Source: Pyrrhosoma nymphula
Taxonomy: Eukaryota; Arthropoda; Insecta; Odonata; Coenagrionidae
NCBI GenBank assembly: GCA_963573305.1
Contig: OY754334.1
Span: 25,537,614 to 25,601,613 of the forward strand
Reading direction: 5' to 3'
DNA length: 64,000 nucleotides
A model generated the notes under the pieces. That model saw nothing but the letters and a program-made list of their open reading frames with translations. It was not told the origin of the DNA and did no database searches. This document shows positions 36,372 to 47,120 of this stretch, in pieces. Every line of letters begins with the position of its first letter. The first letter of the stretch is position 1. The position numbers and the translations under genes were made by a program.

Positions 36372-38357
36372 TCTTATCTATATACAGCCGTTTGCGTCAC
36401 TCACTGACTCACTCACTCACGTATACAAATGTTTGGCCGAAACTGGAAGAGCCACGGACTTGAAAATTTTTGTGAATTGTCTTTGGCGAAATTTATCGTA
36501 GGAAAAAATGGAAAACCGTTGAATTTCGAACCGGAAGTGACCCAAAAAAATTCAAAATGGCGTTTTTTTGGACCTTTCGAAATGTAGACTTTTGGGATAT
36601 CCTTAATATCTTTCGAACCATGTGTCGGATCTGAAATCTGATTGAATTTTAGTAATAGGGAATTGAATAATCTAAACGCCCAAAAAATCTCAAGGGTCTA
36701 CGTTTAATATTTATACCACCAGAGGGCCTCGAATACAAAATTTCCTTAAAAATTTCTATTTTTTTCGTTAATTATTTTTTAACTCCGAAACTAAGGTTCC
36801 GATAGAAAAATACTTCCTACAAAACTTTTATGTCACTTTGAGACCTACAATTTTTGATTTTTTTCTATCCCGTATAGTGCTCTCGTTACATGGTGAGAAA
36901 TTTGAATCGGCGATAGCTCTTGAACTAAGAGTCGGACATCCAATCTGTCGATGCAGTTTTATAGATCTCTAATTGACCTACAACCTTATGCCTACTTTTT
37001 CTCTCTATCTATTATAGTTCGCAGGCAACATGGTGCCATATGCCACTCGGTTCCGATGCTGTAACTTTTAAACGGTCGGTCGTATATCGCATCTGATGAA
37101 AAATTCATACAAGGGTTTTCAATTATCTAAAAGATGCAACTGACCGTTTACTTATAGTGCAAACGTTACATGGTGCCTATTTTGAATCGGCGATAGCTAA
37201 CAAACTAAGAATCGGACATCCTATTTGTCAACGGCGTTTTATAGATCTCAACGAGATCTACAACCTCGTGCCTGCCCTATTTCTCTATCTATTATAGTTC
37301 GCAGGCAACATGGTGCCAAAATCAACTCGGTTCCCGCGCTGTAACTTTTGAACGGTCGGTCGAAGATCGCATCTGAAGTAAAATTCCTACTAAGGAATTT
37401 AATTATCTTAAAGATGCAATTTACCCTGTCGCCCTGCGCTTCGTAGTTTACTCACCAGAGGTCCGAAGACCTGGTTTATTTTTTTTAATAGCTCCTATAC
37501 AATGAGTGGGATCTCAAATCTGTTTATGGAGTTTTATAGATGTCGTGGAGGACTACAACCTTACGCAGCTTTTAACCCTCTATGTCATATAGTGCACGTG
37601 TAACATGGTGCAAAAGTAAATTTTTTTCTCATAAACACAGTTTCCTCTCGTATACTGGTATATAGACAACTTTATCAGTAGAAGTAATGGAGTTCGATTC
37701 CTTTAAGTGAAAATTCTTGTATGTCCGTGTAGGGGGCGAAGCCCCCAGAACGTTGGCGAGCTTTGCGAGCCAATGTTCTTTTTTTCTTTAGAAAAAAAGA
37801 GGCGAGCGAAGCGAGCCGTCGTATACGCTTCCAACAAGTTGCCATGGTAACTTCTCTACCACTTATAGTGCACTGCAACATGGCGCCAAATTAACTTATT
37901 TTTGTTTTTCCTTTGTAATTTCTAAACTAAAAGTCGGAGCTCAAATCTGTTTACAGTTTCTTGTAGATCTAAGTGATACCTATAAACTTATACCCTATAT
38001 CAATTATAGTGTCTTAGCAACATGGTGCCTCACTAAAATTTTTTTAAGAGGCGAGCGAAGCGAGCCGTCGTATAGGCTTCCTACAAGCTGCCATGATAAC
38101 TTCTCTACCAATTATAGTGCACTGAAACATGGCGCAAAATTAACTTTTTTTTTGTTTTTCCTCTGTAACTTCTGAAGTAAAAGTCGGAGCTCAAATCTGT
38201 TTACAGTTTCTTGTAGATCGCAGTGATACCTATAACCTTATACCATACCCTATATCAATTATAGTGTCTTAGTAACATGGTGCCAAACTAAAAATTTTTT
38301 AAAGTCCTCACCCTTCGGGGGCGAAGCCCCCCCATTAAGGGGTTCTAGGGGGCGGAG
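36372..38357 (+). repeat. array unit B (third copy), cut 21 bp short at the array edge
   Basis: 1986 bp. It follows the other B units almost base for base (visible differences: CAGCCGTTTG in the head and TTTGTCAACGG for TTTGTCGACGG) and stops within the last palindrome, after GGGGGCGGAG. The missing 21 bp would complete the palindrome and the AGCGAGCGCAGCGAG end. Unique sequence starts at 38,358 with TTCTAGGG, which repeats the TTCTAGGG lying 14 bp upstream. Confidence 0.93.
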
Positions 38358-40430
38358 TTCTAGGGATCCAGCATCCATCCAGCCCTAGGCCGTGCGCATG
38401 ACTGCATACCATTTCATTTGTGCAATCGCAATGATTTGGAGACTTTTACTGGGGCTTGTGCAAATGTTTATGGTCCTTGAATTAGCAGAAGTACAACGAG
38501 AGAAGTAAAGGGACCCTCGGGGGAGTAAACTTGATGTGGAAGATCAAAGCCAGTTTCTCGTTGGCAAAGGGCGTTTGGTATGGGAGCCAAAAACGTCGGA
38601 AACGGTTGTAGCTGGGTCATAATTGGAGCACAGGAAAGACAGGAATTTCAAGGAAGCAGCAAATGCGTTGAAATTGACAACAAACGTGTATGGTATTAAA
38701 GAAGTTTCATAAGATAATGCCTACTTTCACCTGCACCCTCATGTTCAGCGTGTCGTACTAGACTCGACCGGTTCGAAAATAAGTTTCTAAGCATGGGGTA
38801 ATAATCTTTCGCACAAACACTATTTCTCCACTTCATATGTCCTCCTTACTTCCCCTCTATACAACCTCGCATGGGCCCATTGTCCCCAGTCATCTCAAAT
38901 CTCCTTGGGGACCGCGCGCTACAGAGCTAACGAATGAGTGACGGAAGCGAGGGTCCAGGAACAAGCCTCCCAAACCCGTCCCCTCCCATGCCAACCCCTC
39001 TTCTCCCCTCTCAACCTCCTCCCACTCATATCCACCGTTTGATGTCGCAACTGACAGAGCGCTCTGTCGACAGGGAAATCGACGTCTACGGGAATCGATA
39101 CGTGGGTCGTGAAATGTGAGGCTGGATCCGTGGAAAGTGAGAGATCGATAATTTTTGACTTATCGTAACTGGATATAAGATGTAGACAATTCGCTGCGAT
39201 CAGCATTTTTATCAGCTCTAAAAAATGTTAAATTGAAGATTAAAACGTATTTTTTCCTCTACTTTCACTATATTTTTAACATTTGAAGTAATTATATTTT
39301 CCCATCCATCGTTAAACTAAATGATATTACATTGGGTGACTTGAATTTCATATGATATTTTTATGTGAAACCATATGCAATCCATTGAGTGGATTCAAAT
39401 CACATATTTAATTTAATGATTTTTCCTCTTTCTGCAATGTGGTATTGGAGATAGTGAATAGGAAAATATGCTACTATAGTGAGTTCCACATTTATTTCAT
39501 AGTAAGAGAATCACATTAAACGTAAGGATGAGCAGTTTGGTGAACCTATGCCTGACTGTAAGACTCCGTTAAATGTCATTTTCTTGAAATTGAGTAAATT
39601 GCATTAGAATAATTAAATGATAATTATTTTAGAGAGAACAACGTTCATAAGAACTTTTTTGTAACAGCGAGCTTCGTATTTAACCATTACACTTTCAATT
39701 TACGATAACTTGAAGTGTTAGCTCTGTGTATTTACGAAGCAAATATTACGACGGGAGGATTTCCGTATTAAAAAATGAGTCATTTCATGACGCTCTACGG
39801 CGGCTGAAAAAGAGTAAAATGTATGCTACACTTAAGAAAACAGCTGATAATTATTTTATATTCACTTGAGCCATCTAAAATAATTATTACTCCCGGGGAA
39901 AAGGTAGACATTATCTATTATCGTTGCATTTGTGAATTCTCGGTCGGAAGTCCATTGTTCTTTGCAACGTATTATGAGATAGGAGATATTAGGGCCTGTT
40001 TACTTGGTGCACCTACCCAAGCGGGCTAATACATGAGCACTTGCGCGAGTAAATTCAGTGAATTAGAACGGAACTATTTTATAAACGTGAGTTTATACAT
40101 ACGCAAAAGTTGTGGTGCACATATGATGAATTTTTGAAGTGATATGGAATCACGCATGAACCTGCAAGGGTAAATGCACCGTGTGACTAGTCCTTATGAC
40201 GCCATACAGAAGATGCACGTGACTCGTGTCTCGTTTCACCAACCTAATCCTTACTATTCACGTGAATATTCTTGTGGCCGAAAAAGTGCCTTCTCAATAC
40301 CTATTTGTGCTTCTCTTTCATTTTTTCTGTTTAGTCAGTGGCAAACTCCCTCGATGAAATATGCTAGTGTATTTCCTCTTAGCTCGTATGGTTGTTATTT
40401 TATTTTTTATCGATGACCACCTGGGACCAA
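38358..40430. other. gene-free right flank of the array
   Basis: Unique, mostly AT-rich sequence with no recognisable gene or element. The junction at 38,357/38,358 is abrupt. Short open frames at 38,919-39,206 and 39,823-40,416 show no recognisable motif. Confidence 0.4.
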
Positions 40431-40603
40431 CCGGCCCAGGTGGCTGCGGGGTAGAGTCCTCGCCTGCCGAACTAAAGGTCACGGGTTCGAATCCCGCCTG
40501 GGTAGTATTTTCACCTCCCAGGGCATGGTTGTGTGTTTGTCTATATGCATCAAATTGATAGTAATTGTCCTCGGCTGTTACCAATAGAGAGATTATTATT
40601 ATC
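40431..40603 (+). repeat. tRNA-derived SINE (copy 1)
   Basis: The head folds like a tRNA. GCCCAGG and CCTGGGT would pair as the acceptor stem, GGCTGCGGGGTAGAG fits an A box, and GGGTTCGAATCCC is a consensus B box. The loop CTGCCGA resembles tRNA-Gly(GCC), the probable ancestor. A tRNA-unrelated body of about 100 bp follows (CATGGTTGTGTGTTTGTCTA) and the element ends in ATTATTATTATC. Known: A and B boxes direct RNA polymerase III; such SINEs are copied by LINE enzymes. A functional tRNA is unlikely because the D and anticodon arms pair poorly and the 3' body is shared with the copy at 45.1 kb. Confidence 0.75.
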
Positions 40604-42882
40604 TTGCAAATCGCTTTTGATCCCTAAAACCATTTCCTTTCAGTAAAGATCTCTATATACCTACTCTTTTTATAAATAAGAACACCCAGGGAAATCGATA
40701 TGTATAATATAACGCTAGTTATTTGTTTCTTCTATCAAATTTTAGAATTTGACTCTACAGTGTCAGTGTTTTATATTTATTTGTTATATAACCTTGCGAA
40801 GGTTTGTCTGAAGTACATGCGGTGGGTAATTTTTTCCCAGTGCTTTTTTTTCGTCCTTCGTTAAAAATGGATTGAAAGTTTATTTCTCTTAGGTTAAACC
40901 TAGCCCTGTAAATAGTAAGTATGGTGATAGTGAGGAGTCGATTTTTTCGGAATATGACTCATAAGTCTCTTTCTTCTGCCCTTGTGACCCCTGGAAATCT
41001 ACCTGGAAGACGGAACCCCACGTTTCAGACGGCTGTTACCCCTCTTTGTCCGTCAAATTCAGGAAATGAACCGGAATGATAAAATCCTTTTTACCATTTT
41101 TTCAAGGGAATGTTCCATTTAAAAGTTTGCTCTTTCATTCTTTATCGCCGTGATAAATGTATTATTACTGGTTTGAACTCTAGTGATAATGAGTTCCAGC
41201 TGCAAATTAATTGCCGCAACAAGCTTTTAAAAGAGAATGGAGAATTATGGTGACCAAGCATGGCATTTATAACAACAGATATCTAGAACCAGTTAGAATC
41301 GTGGGAAATCAACATCCAAGGTAATGCATTCCACAATAATATTATGAGTATTGAAAAGTTTCAATTGCAATAAAATTTCTGGTTTTCTTTTCCATAAACT
41401 AGCAAAAAAGAGCGCAATAGGATTAGTATTATTATAGAGCCCCAGAAGATTTGGTCAGTTAAAATGTTCTGATTTTAAACAGATAATTCAGATATGAGAA
41501 ACGTCTACTCTGGTCAAATATCTCTCCTACCAAGAAACAACGAAATAACTCATGCGAATGCAATGGAGCCGCATAAGCACTGTTTTTAAATCGTAACTTT
41601 GTCTGGACATTTGATGAAATTTTCGTCTCTAGATATCTGCAAGGACATAAAGGTGAACATCAATGGTTCTAAATAAGTAACTAATTGTAAGATCAACGCA
41701 GCCAGGACGTAATGGAGAGAGACAATGAACTGAGAAGCGTCGCTATTAGGGAGTCACAGAGAAGAGCTTGCTGCATTCCACCGCTTGGAATCAGCTCTCG
41801 CTAAACGGCTCTGGAATCCGCGGGCCTGTCCTCCGGCCCGACCGGCTTTGTGGCCCGCGGGAGACTTTGACTCGCCTCTTTTGCATTTACGACCCCGAGG
41901 TGTGAATTATGGATGTAGTGGAGCAGCGGGGAATCGCCCTTGCCCTTTCCATCGCCCCACCGCCCCTCCGCTGCTTTTGAATCCCTGAAGGACGTCCCTG
42001 CGAGCAGGACACTCGGTGAATGGGGGGTCACGCCATCCATATTAACGGCGCTTTTTCAAGGGAGACCAGACGGGGAAATCGCTTGATGCCTTTTTTCACC
42101 GGCATGTGTTTGCGAGGACTCGTTTATTTGATTTATTTTATAATTGAGTCATTCTCGTAATTCCACGTGAGGATTCCATTTAAATTTTTGAAGTAATAAT
42201 AATAATAATTTGTTCCCCCTTGAAATGATCAGGAATTACATAATCATATAGCAAAAAAAGTTTGCAGGAGCTTTAGGTGGTCCTAAGGCATTTTTCTGTT
42301 GTCGGGGGCACCTTCAGGACAAAGAATCAATAAATATAACAAAATAATCACAACAGATGTAACAGCATTAAATTTAATACAGAAAAATATTTTAATACAA
42401 AGTTTCCGAAAGAAGTTACAGCGATTTGCTAAAGTGTTCGCACTGATTTGTTTGAAGTAAAAAAACAGCGAAAGCTCAGCAGCTCAAGAAAGATTTAATA
42501 TGATTTGTGGATTCTATTTGGTTGTAACGAACAATTGACACAACTTGACACAAACTAGAGAAATAACAGCTTAGATGTTATTACTAGAATTGTTATGAAA
42601 AACGCAAGGGTTCCCAAAATGTGGTTACAACGATTTCTGTAAATGTTCATTTATTAAATGGTTTAAAGTCATCAGCCATAGCTTAACCTGCTTAAGAAAA
42701 AGTGGTGACGGTAAATCCCCATTGTTGAATCAAAGTTCTATTGCAAAAAAATTGTTTTTTATTCGAGCTGAAGAATGATCCGGTGCTTTCCCGTGGAATT
42801 AATGAAGAAACTGTTTTCGGTTTTACCACCGAGTTAAAGGCTACATTCTGGTCAACGTTTCGACGTCCGACTTTTTGCAAAT
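40604..42882. other. gene-free unique sequence
   Basis: No gene is recognised. A short (AAT)n microsatellite lies at 42,194-42,210 and a GC-rich patch at about 41,800-42,010. Minus-strand GTCGAAACGTTGACC at about 42,851-42,865 resembles the GAAAC-containing part of retroelement hammerhead motifs, and lies just outside the foldback that follows. Confidence 0.4.
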
Positions 42883-43260
42883 TTTCAGAATTATTTGCAG
42901 CAGGTTTCTTAAGATATTTGATTGGGAATTGGGCATGAAATTACAGGGGTTCTTATGCCCTTTATTTTTCTTCCTGCAAGTTATACATCCGTGTTTAATG
43001 AATCCACTTCAACGATTGAAGTAACTTACTCGTGGTGCCAATTTCAAATCTTCCGCAACGCGCGCGAGAGATTACTTCAAGCGCTCGGAGTAAAAATCTG
43101 TTTCCATTTTCCTATAGGTGATATGAATTATTATACATAGAATAATTAAAAAAGGTTCTTTCTGAATATTTAAGCCTTGCGTTCCCATAAGAACCCGTGT
43201 AATTTCATGCCCACTTCTCGTTCAAATATCTTAGGAAATCTGCGGCAAATAATTCTGAAA
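42883..43260. mobile_element. foldback element with 78-bp inverted arms
   Basis: The left arm (42,883-42,960) and right arm (43,183-43,260) are inverted copies of each other with about 85-90% identity by eye. Shared words include GCAAATAATTCTGAAA, CAAATATCTTA, GTAATTTCATGCCC and ATAAGAACCC. The 222-bp centre has no recognisable gene. The arms could form a long hairpin RNA. No target-site duplication was identified, so it may be a foldback/MITE-type element or two inverted copies of one small repeat. Confidence 0.7.
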
Positions 43261-45050
43261 GGAAATCAGGTAGCTTTAATACAACGCAAGTAATGTTTCC
43301 AGCAATTTTCATCGAATTCTCTTCAGGTAAACGAAACCACCAAACCTCCTCAAGCTGCTATCTGTGAAGACGCAGGAAAAAACGGAAAATGTAGCTACCA
43401 GAGCACAGTGAGCCCTGCCGCCCCCCGTTGAGGTTAAGCGTGTCCGTTTCCTGGCGCCATGGTGGCATCAATGTGTGCGGGTTGCATAGATTCCGGACCC
43501 CACTGGCCTCAGCCATTCTACTTTCTACCGGATATGCATTTTTAAAAATCATCCTTTCGTCTATAACCAAGGAATGGCAAGAGGACATAGGAAAGTCACT
43601 TCGTAGAATGCGCCGGACATGAAGGTTAATTATTCAAGATCGAGATCAAAATGGCTGTAAAAATTACAAGAACATGTTTTCTCTGTCCTAAAAATTTCCT
43701 TAGCATGTTGAAGCCTCTCGGTCTTTTCTTTCCACGTTCCAGGCGCAATAGATCATTTTGTTGAAGTGAGCAGTCGCCCCCGGCTGATATACGGTCGGCG
43801 CTCCGCCTCGACTCCCTTGCCCCTGCCAGTCGTAGCACTGGTAAACGATGCAACCCACACCGCATTGTTGCCAATATGGCGCTACAAAATGGACACGCCC
43901 TGAGCGCGAGATCAGCTCTCTGCTTTCTGGTAAATATCTTCTGTAAAAATCATCTGGAACCTTTCACGTCCACGTACGTTTTATCTACTTTCATTCTTAG
44001 TGCTGAATGAATTAGAATCTTTATCCACAGTTGGTCTTAGTTGTTAATTTTAGTTCATAAGCGCTGTAAATTTTTGAAGCAGTGCGTCTTAAGATGTAAG
44101 ACTTATTCGTACTGGGCTCTTTAATTCGCAAAAACTGACATTTACGTACTCTTCTAGCCATTTTCGCAAGCATATTGCCCAGCTTTGATCGCACGTTCAA
44201 CTAATTCCCATTTACATTGCACTTTTACATTGTTTTTTTAAATTTTATTTTTTAACATACTGCCAGAACAAGAGCATTTGATCCCTCTGCGCGACGTTGG
44301 TATTTACTTAGGCAAGGGGAATATACTAGCTCCAAACTCCTCGTTTCTGAAGGGCTCGGTGTACACATTTCCATCGGCCATGCAAGCCGCGCCCAGGCTT
44401 TGATGAGCGGGATGATTCTACACCAGAGAGCAATTCTCGTCCCAGTTCAACGTCGAGTCTAACAAGTTCTTCTGACGACCCAGCGAGGAGTATTCAGGAG
44501 AAAAACTCTAGGCTTGGCCATGGAACTAGGACCGCGTTACGTTAAGTAGAGAGATGCTTATGATGACTCCATTTAACATTTTTGGTCTCTAATCTTGCAT
44601 CTTTCCTCACGGTACGACGGACTTTTTAAGTGCTGAGCCAAATTAAAACTACATCCCCCGTATAGGGTGAACACCTTCTACCTGAGCACATCCTGAATAA
44701 TGAATTTTCTCTAAGTAGAGATATGGAGGGAGTTATCGTTAACTTCAGAAGTAAAGCAATGATCGAGTCATAAGCCGTGCTTAATCGGCAATGCTCTTGT
44801 TCCGAATTTCGTAATTACGATGGAAACTTTTGGAGTACACTGTCAACTCACAGTAGAGAGAGGGAGAGCGTGACTCAAGTGGCGACAACCGCTGGCGAGC
44901 CGCTTCAATTCCGCTCGCCTCCGCCCAAAATCCACTCCACTCTCGATCCAATGAATCAGGGAGCGGTAATCACTCATGGACGCAGAATATCTCAGTTAAA
45001 TCACGTTCCGCCGACCTCTTCAAAAGTTTCCCCTTGGTGTAACAGATAAA
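43261..45050. other. gene-free unique sequence
   Basis: No gene, RNA or element is recognised. Composition is mixed, with moderate GC at 43,400-43,920 and 44,880-45,020. The open frames present are short and unrecognised. Confidence 0.35.
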
Positions 45051-45210
45051 TCCGGTTGGGTTTAAGCCCTCGCCTGCTAATTGGAGGATACGGGTTCAAA
45101 CCCCGCCAGGGTTGTTTCTCACTACCACAAGCATGGTTGGGAATTTGTTTAAACGTATTTAATTTTTTCAAACGGCGAAAACCTTTGTAAATTAATAAAT
45201 AATAATTTAG
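45051..45210 (+). repeat. tRNA-derived SINE (copy 2, 5'-degraded)
   Basis: It shares with copy 1 the segment CCTCGCCTGC, a B box (GGGTTCAAACCCC, one change from consensus), the GCCAGGGTTGT equivalent of GCCTGGGTAGT, and the CATGGTTG..TTTGT body. It ends in an AATAAATAATAAT tail. The A-box region is mostly lost. The shared tRNA-unrelated body shows that the two are one SINE family rather than two tRNA pseudogenes. Confidence 0.65.
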
Positions 45211-46959
45211 ATCAGGAAGTAGTGATGTTAATATAGAATATGCCTTAACAGTAATAATTTGGTTATGCCACTCTTATTGGTCCAATAATATTTACTTCTT
45301 AATCATATTTTTTTCTCTGTGTAAGATGTTGAATGATGAAGGAATTCAAAATAGTGCTAAAGGAATAAGATAATTTTCCACCCAAAAAATTAAGCGCTGA
45401 TTTTTTAATGCTTTAGTTTGGCAAACTACTCGAATTAGTTAGTGTTTTACCTGGAAACATACGTTTAAACCTTTCATTTTAGCTCTTACTTAAATTTATC
45501 GGCTTTCAATATACCAATGGCTGTTATGCTTCCTGCATTTAATTTATTTACCCTTAAAGCTTATCTTTGACAATGCATCACGAGAGCAAGTAATTTCTGC
45601 AAGTCGTGTTCGGAATGGAACCACATAATTGGTCTCATCTTTTTTATGTTCTTTATTCATGAATATCACATATACAGCGTGTCTCCTATTATTTACGTCT
45701 CCTTATTCCTTGAAAATTTACAGGAAAGTCTTATAGGAGTGTAAATGCGGTAGCAACGTGTTTCGTGAAATGATGCATTATTCAAAAATTCAATGCGATG
45801 TTGATATTCTCTCTCTAAGTTTATGTACGCTCTTCAACTCACAGTAAAGCAAATATTTTATTCACTCGTATTCAGCAGTCGCTTCGCAAAGTCATGTATA
45901 AATATCCCATAGTGAAGGGAAAAATGAGTGCTTGTAAAGTCAAGGCCATACCTGGAATTATTTGGTTACCTTACGTACTTCGCCCTTAACTTACCGTAAC
46001 CTGGTATTCAGGCGTTGGTTATTACAGTAATATTATTATTTTTATGCTGAGTTTGCTAACGCAATAATGTGACATAAATTGGCACAAAGCTGTAAAGTCC
46101 GACGTTTAAGTATGTTACGATTTAATTTTCTCAAACTTTAGGAGCTGTAATTGTATCTAGATAATGTGTTCCTCAGTTTTGTGACTGCAGAACCGTTTTT
46201 CTGGATACTACGTTTCGTTTTATTTACCGCAAGTAATGCGTTGCTTGAATGTGGACTTCTGGAGTGCAAAGAGGGAGTATATTCTCTGGAAACTACTAGA
46301 TTTGAAGTGCAGGGAGTGTATACGATTGAGACTCTGATACTTGTGATATGATATCATTTCTTGCATCGCGGACCAAAAGGGTACGCTTTTGTACTTAGTA
46401 CCGAATTTCGACTTCTTACCAGAGCACCTATTAAGTACTAGCAACATTTTAGTTGATAGAACAACCAGAAAGATTCGCGTACATCTGCATGTAATGCTAA
46501 AGTAGAATAGGCTTTCGTTAACATTTCGAAGCAGTTACCATGCCATGCCATTCAAATGAAAGATTCAGATAATGCTTTAGTAATCAGTCCTGCTTGCTGG
46601 TATCGTATTTATGAAAGGCCCGACGTATGAGAAGGAGACTCATAGTCCTAATTAAATTCTGTTCTATAATAGATCCTCTATCCGCGGATTGAGTGAATGG
46701 AAAGAGGAAGTAGATAATTTTAGGGAGGTAAGGGAGATAGAGTGGCCGGAAATTGGTAACGACGACTTGGGTCGAGCCTTAGATCACGTTAGGCTAGGTA
46801 CGCCCTCAGCGGAGACATTTGTCTCCACATCAACCCCGATGCACGTGACTTCAGACATAAAAGGTACTCGTTGAAGCCCATATAGCTAATGTGTTTAGTG
46901 TCACCTTTTTGGCGAAAACGATTTTTGCCCCGGGTATTTTTTATAAATGGGATGGTAAA
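45211..46959. other. gene-free unique sequence
   Basis: AT-rich, no gene recognised. A 61-codon open frame at 46,689-46,874 (start MSEWKEEVDNF) lies just upstream of the LINE tail but shows no RT motif. Confidence 0.35.
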
Positions 46960-47120
46960 TGTGATGAATTATATAGGAAGACCAAGAATGGAGTACATCA
47001 AGCAAATCATGAAGGACGTCGAAGTTAGTAATTAAGAAACGAATAAAGCGGATGGCAGAGAGAGAGGGTGAAATGTAGAGCTGCTGCAAACTAAACTTCG
47101 GATTGATGACTGATGATGAA
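46960..47120 (+). pseudogene. LINE reverse-transcriptase extreme 3' tail
   Basis: From 46,970 the frame reads YIGRPRMEYIKQIMKDVEV, stop at 47,033. A shifted frame then gives IKRMAERE and RAAAN. This is the GRPR..YI.QI..D and K.MA.DRE.WRAAAN signature that ends many arthropod LINE polyproteins. The DNA closes with GGATTGATGACTGATGATGA, very like the end of the remnant at 1.6 kb, so both are probably one LINE family. It is severely 5'-truncated and non-functional. Confidence 0.65.

Larger units (their letters stand above)
10228..38357 (+). repeat. 28.1-kb higher-order tandem satellite array, 16 units of about 1.75 kb
   Basis: Sixteen head-to-tail units, all in one orientation, each beginning TCT..TATATACAGCC.TTTGCGTCACTCAC and ending ..AGGGGGCGGAGCCCCCT, AGCGAGCGCAGCGAG. 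Unit lengths in order are 1738, 1322, 1749, 2007, 1546, 1755, 1759, 1755, 1749, 1745, 2007, 1546, 1755, 1755, 1956 and 1986 bp. By sequence they form classes U1-U2-A-B-C-D-E-D-A-X-B-C-D-D-F-B. Same-letter copies look identical or differ by a few bases, while different letters differ by substitutions, indels and monomer content. Each unit consists of about 140-bp monomers plus GC palindromes. No unit carries a plausible gene. Orientation '+' is arbitrary and refers to the reading used here. Known: nested monomer/unit structure of this kind is called a higher-order repeat in satellite DNA. Origin from a transposon is possible but not shown. Confidence 0.96.

Noticed and set aside
14623..36501. 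Plus-strand frames of 61-105 codons in the array (GGEAPPLRGSRGRSPLASAASL-type and MRHSLTHSRIQMFG-type)
   Set aside because: They consist of translated palindromes and of the TCACTCAC head. Length varies with indels such as the 203-bp deletion in C and F. There is no start context, domain or selection signal.
11514..37881. A 68-codon minus-strand open frame recurring in ten array units (starts M[FL]QCTI, contains FFLKKKRTLARKARQRSGGF)
   Set aside because: It runs straight across the palindrome cluster, and its middle is the translation of the hairpins. Differences between copies are almost all amino-acid changing (F/L, A/T, P/R, S/L, M/I, R/H), so there is no sign of purifying selection. The D units lack the frame. 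Its recurrence is explained by unit copying.
10228..38357. CRISPR array
   Set aside because: The repeats are about 1.75 kb and about 140 bp, contiguous and diverged, with no short identical repeats separated by unique spacers, in a eukaryotic context without cas genes.
10228..38357. Tandem gene cluster such as rDNA or a histone repeat
   Set aside because: No rRNA-like, 5S-like or histone-coding segment is present in any unit. The only histone sequence is the isolated H4 pseudogene at 1.6 kb.
40434..40505. Functional tRNA-Gly gene
   Set aside because: The acceptor ends and the B box look good, but the D and anticodon arms do not pair properly. The downstream body is shared with the copy at 45.1 kb, so it is a SINE.
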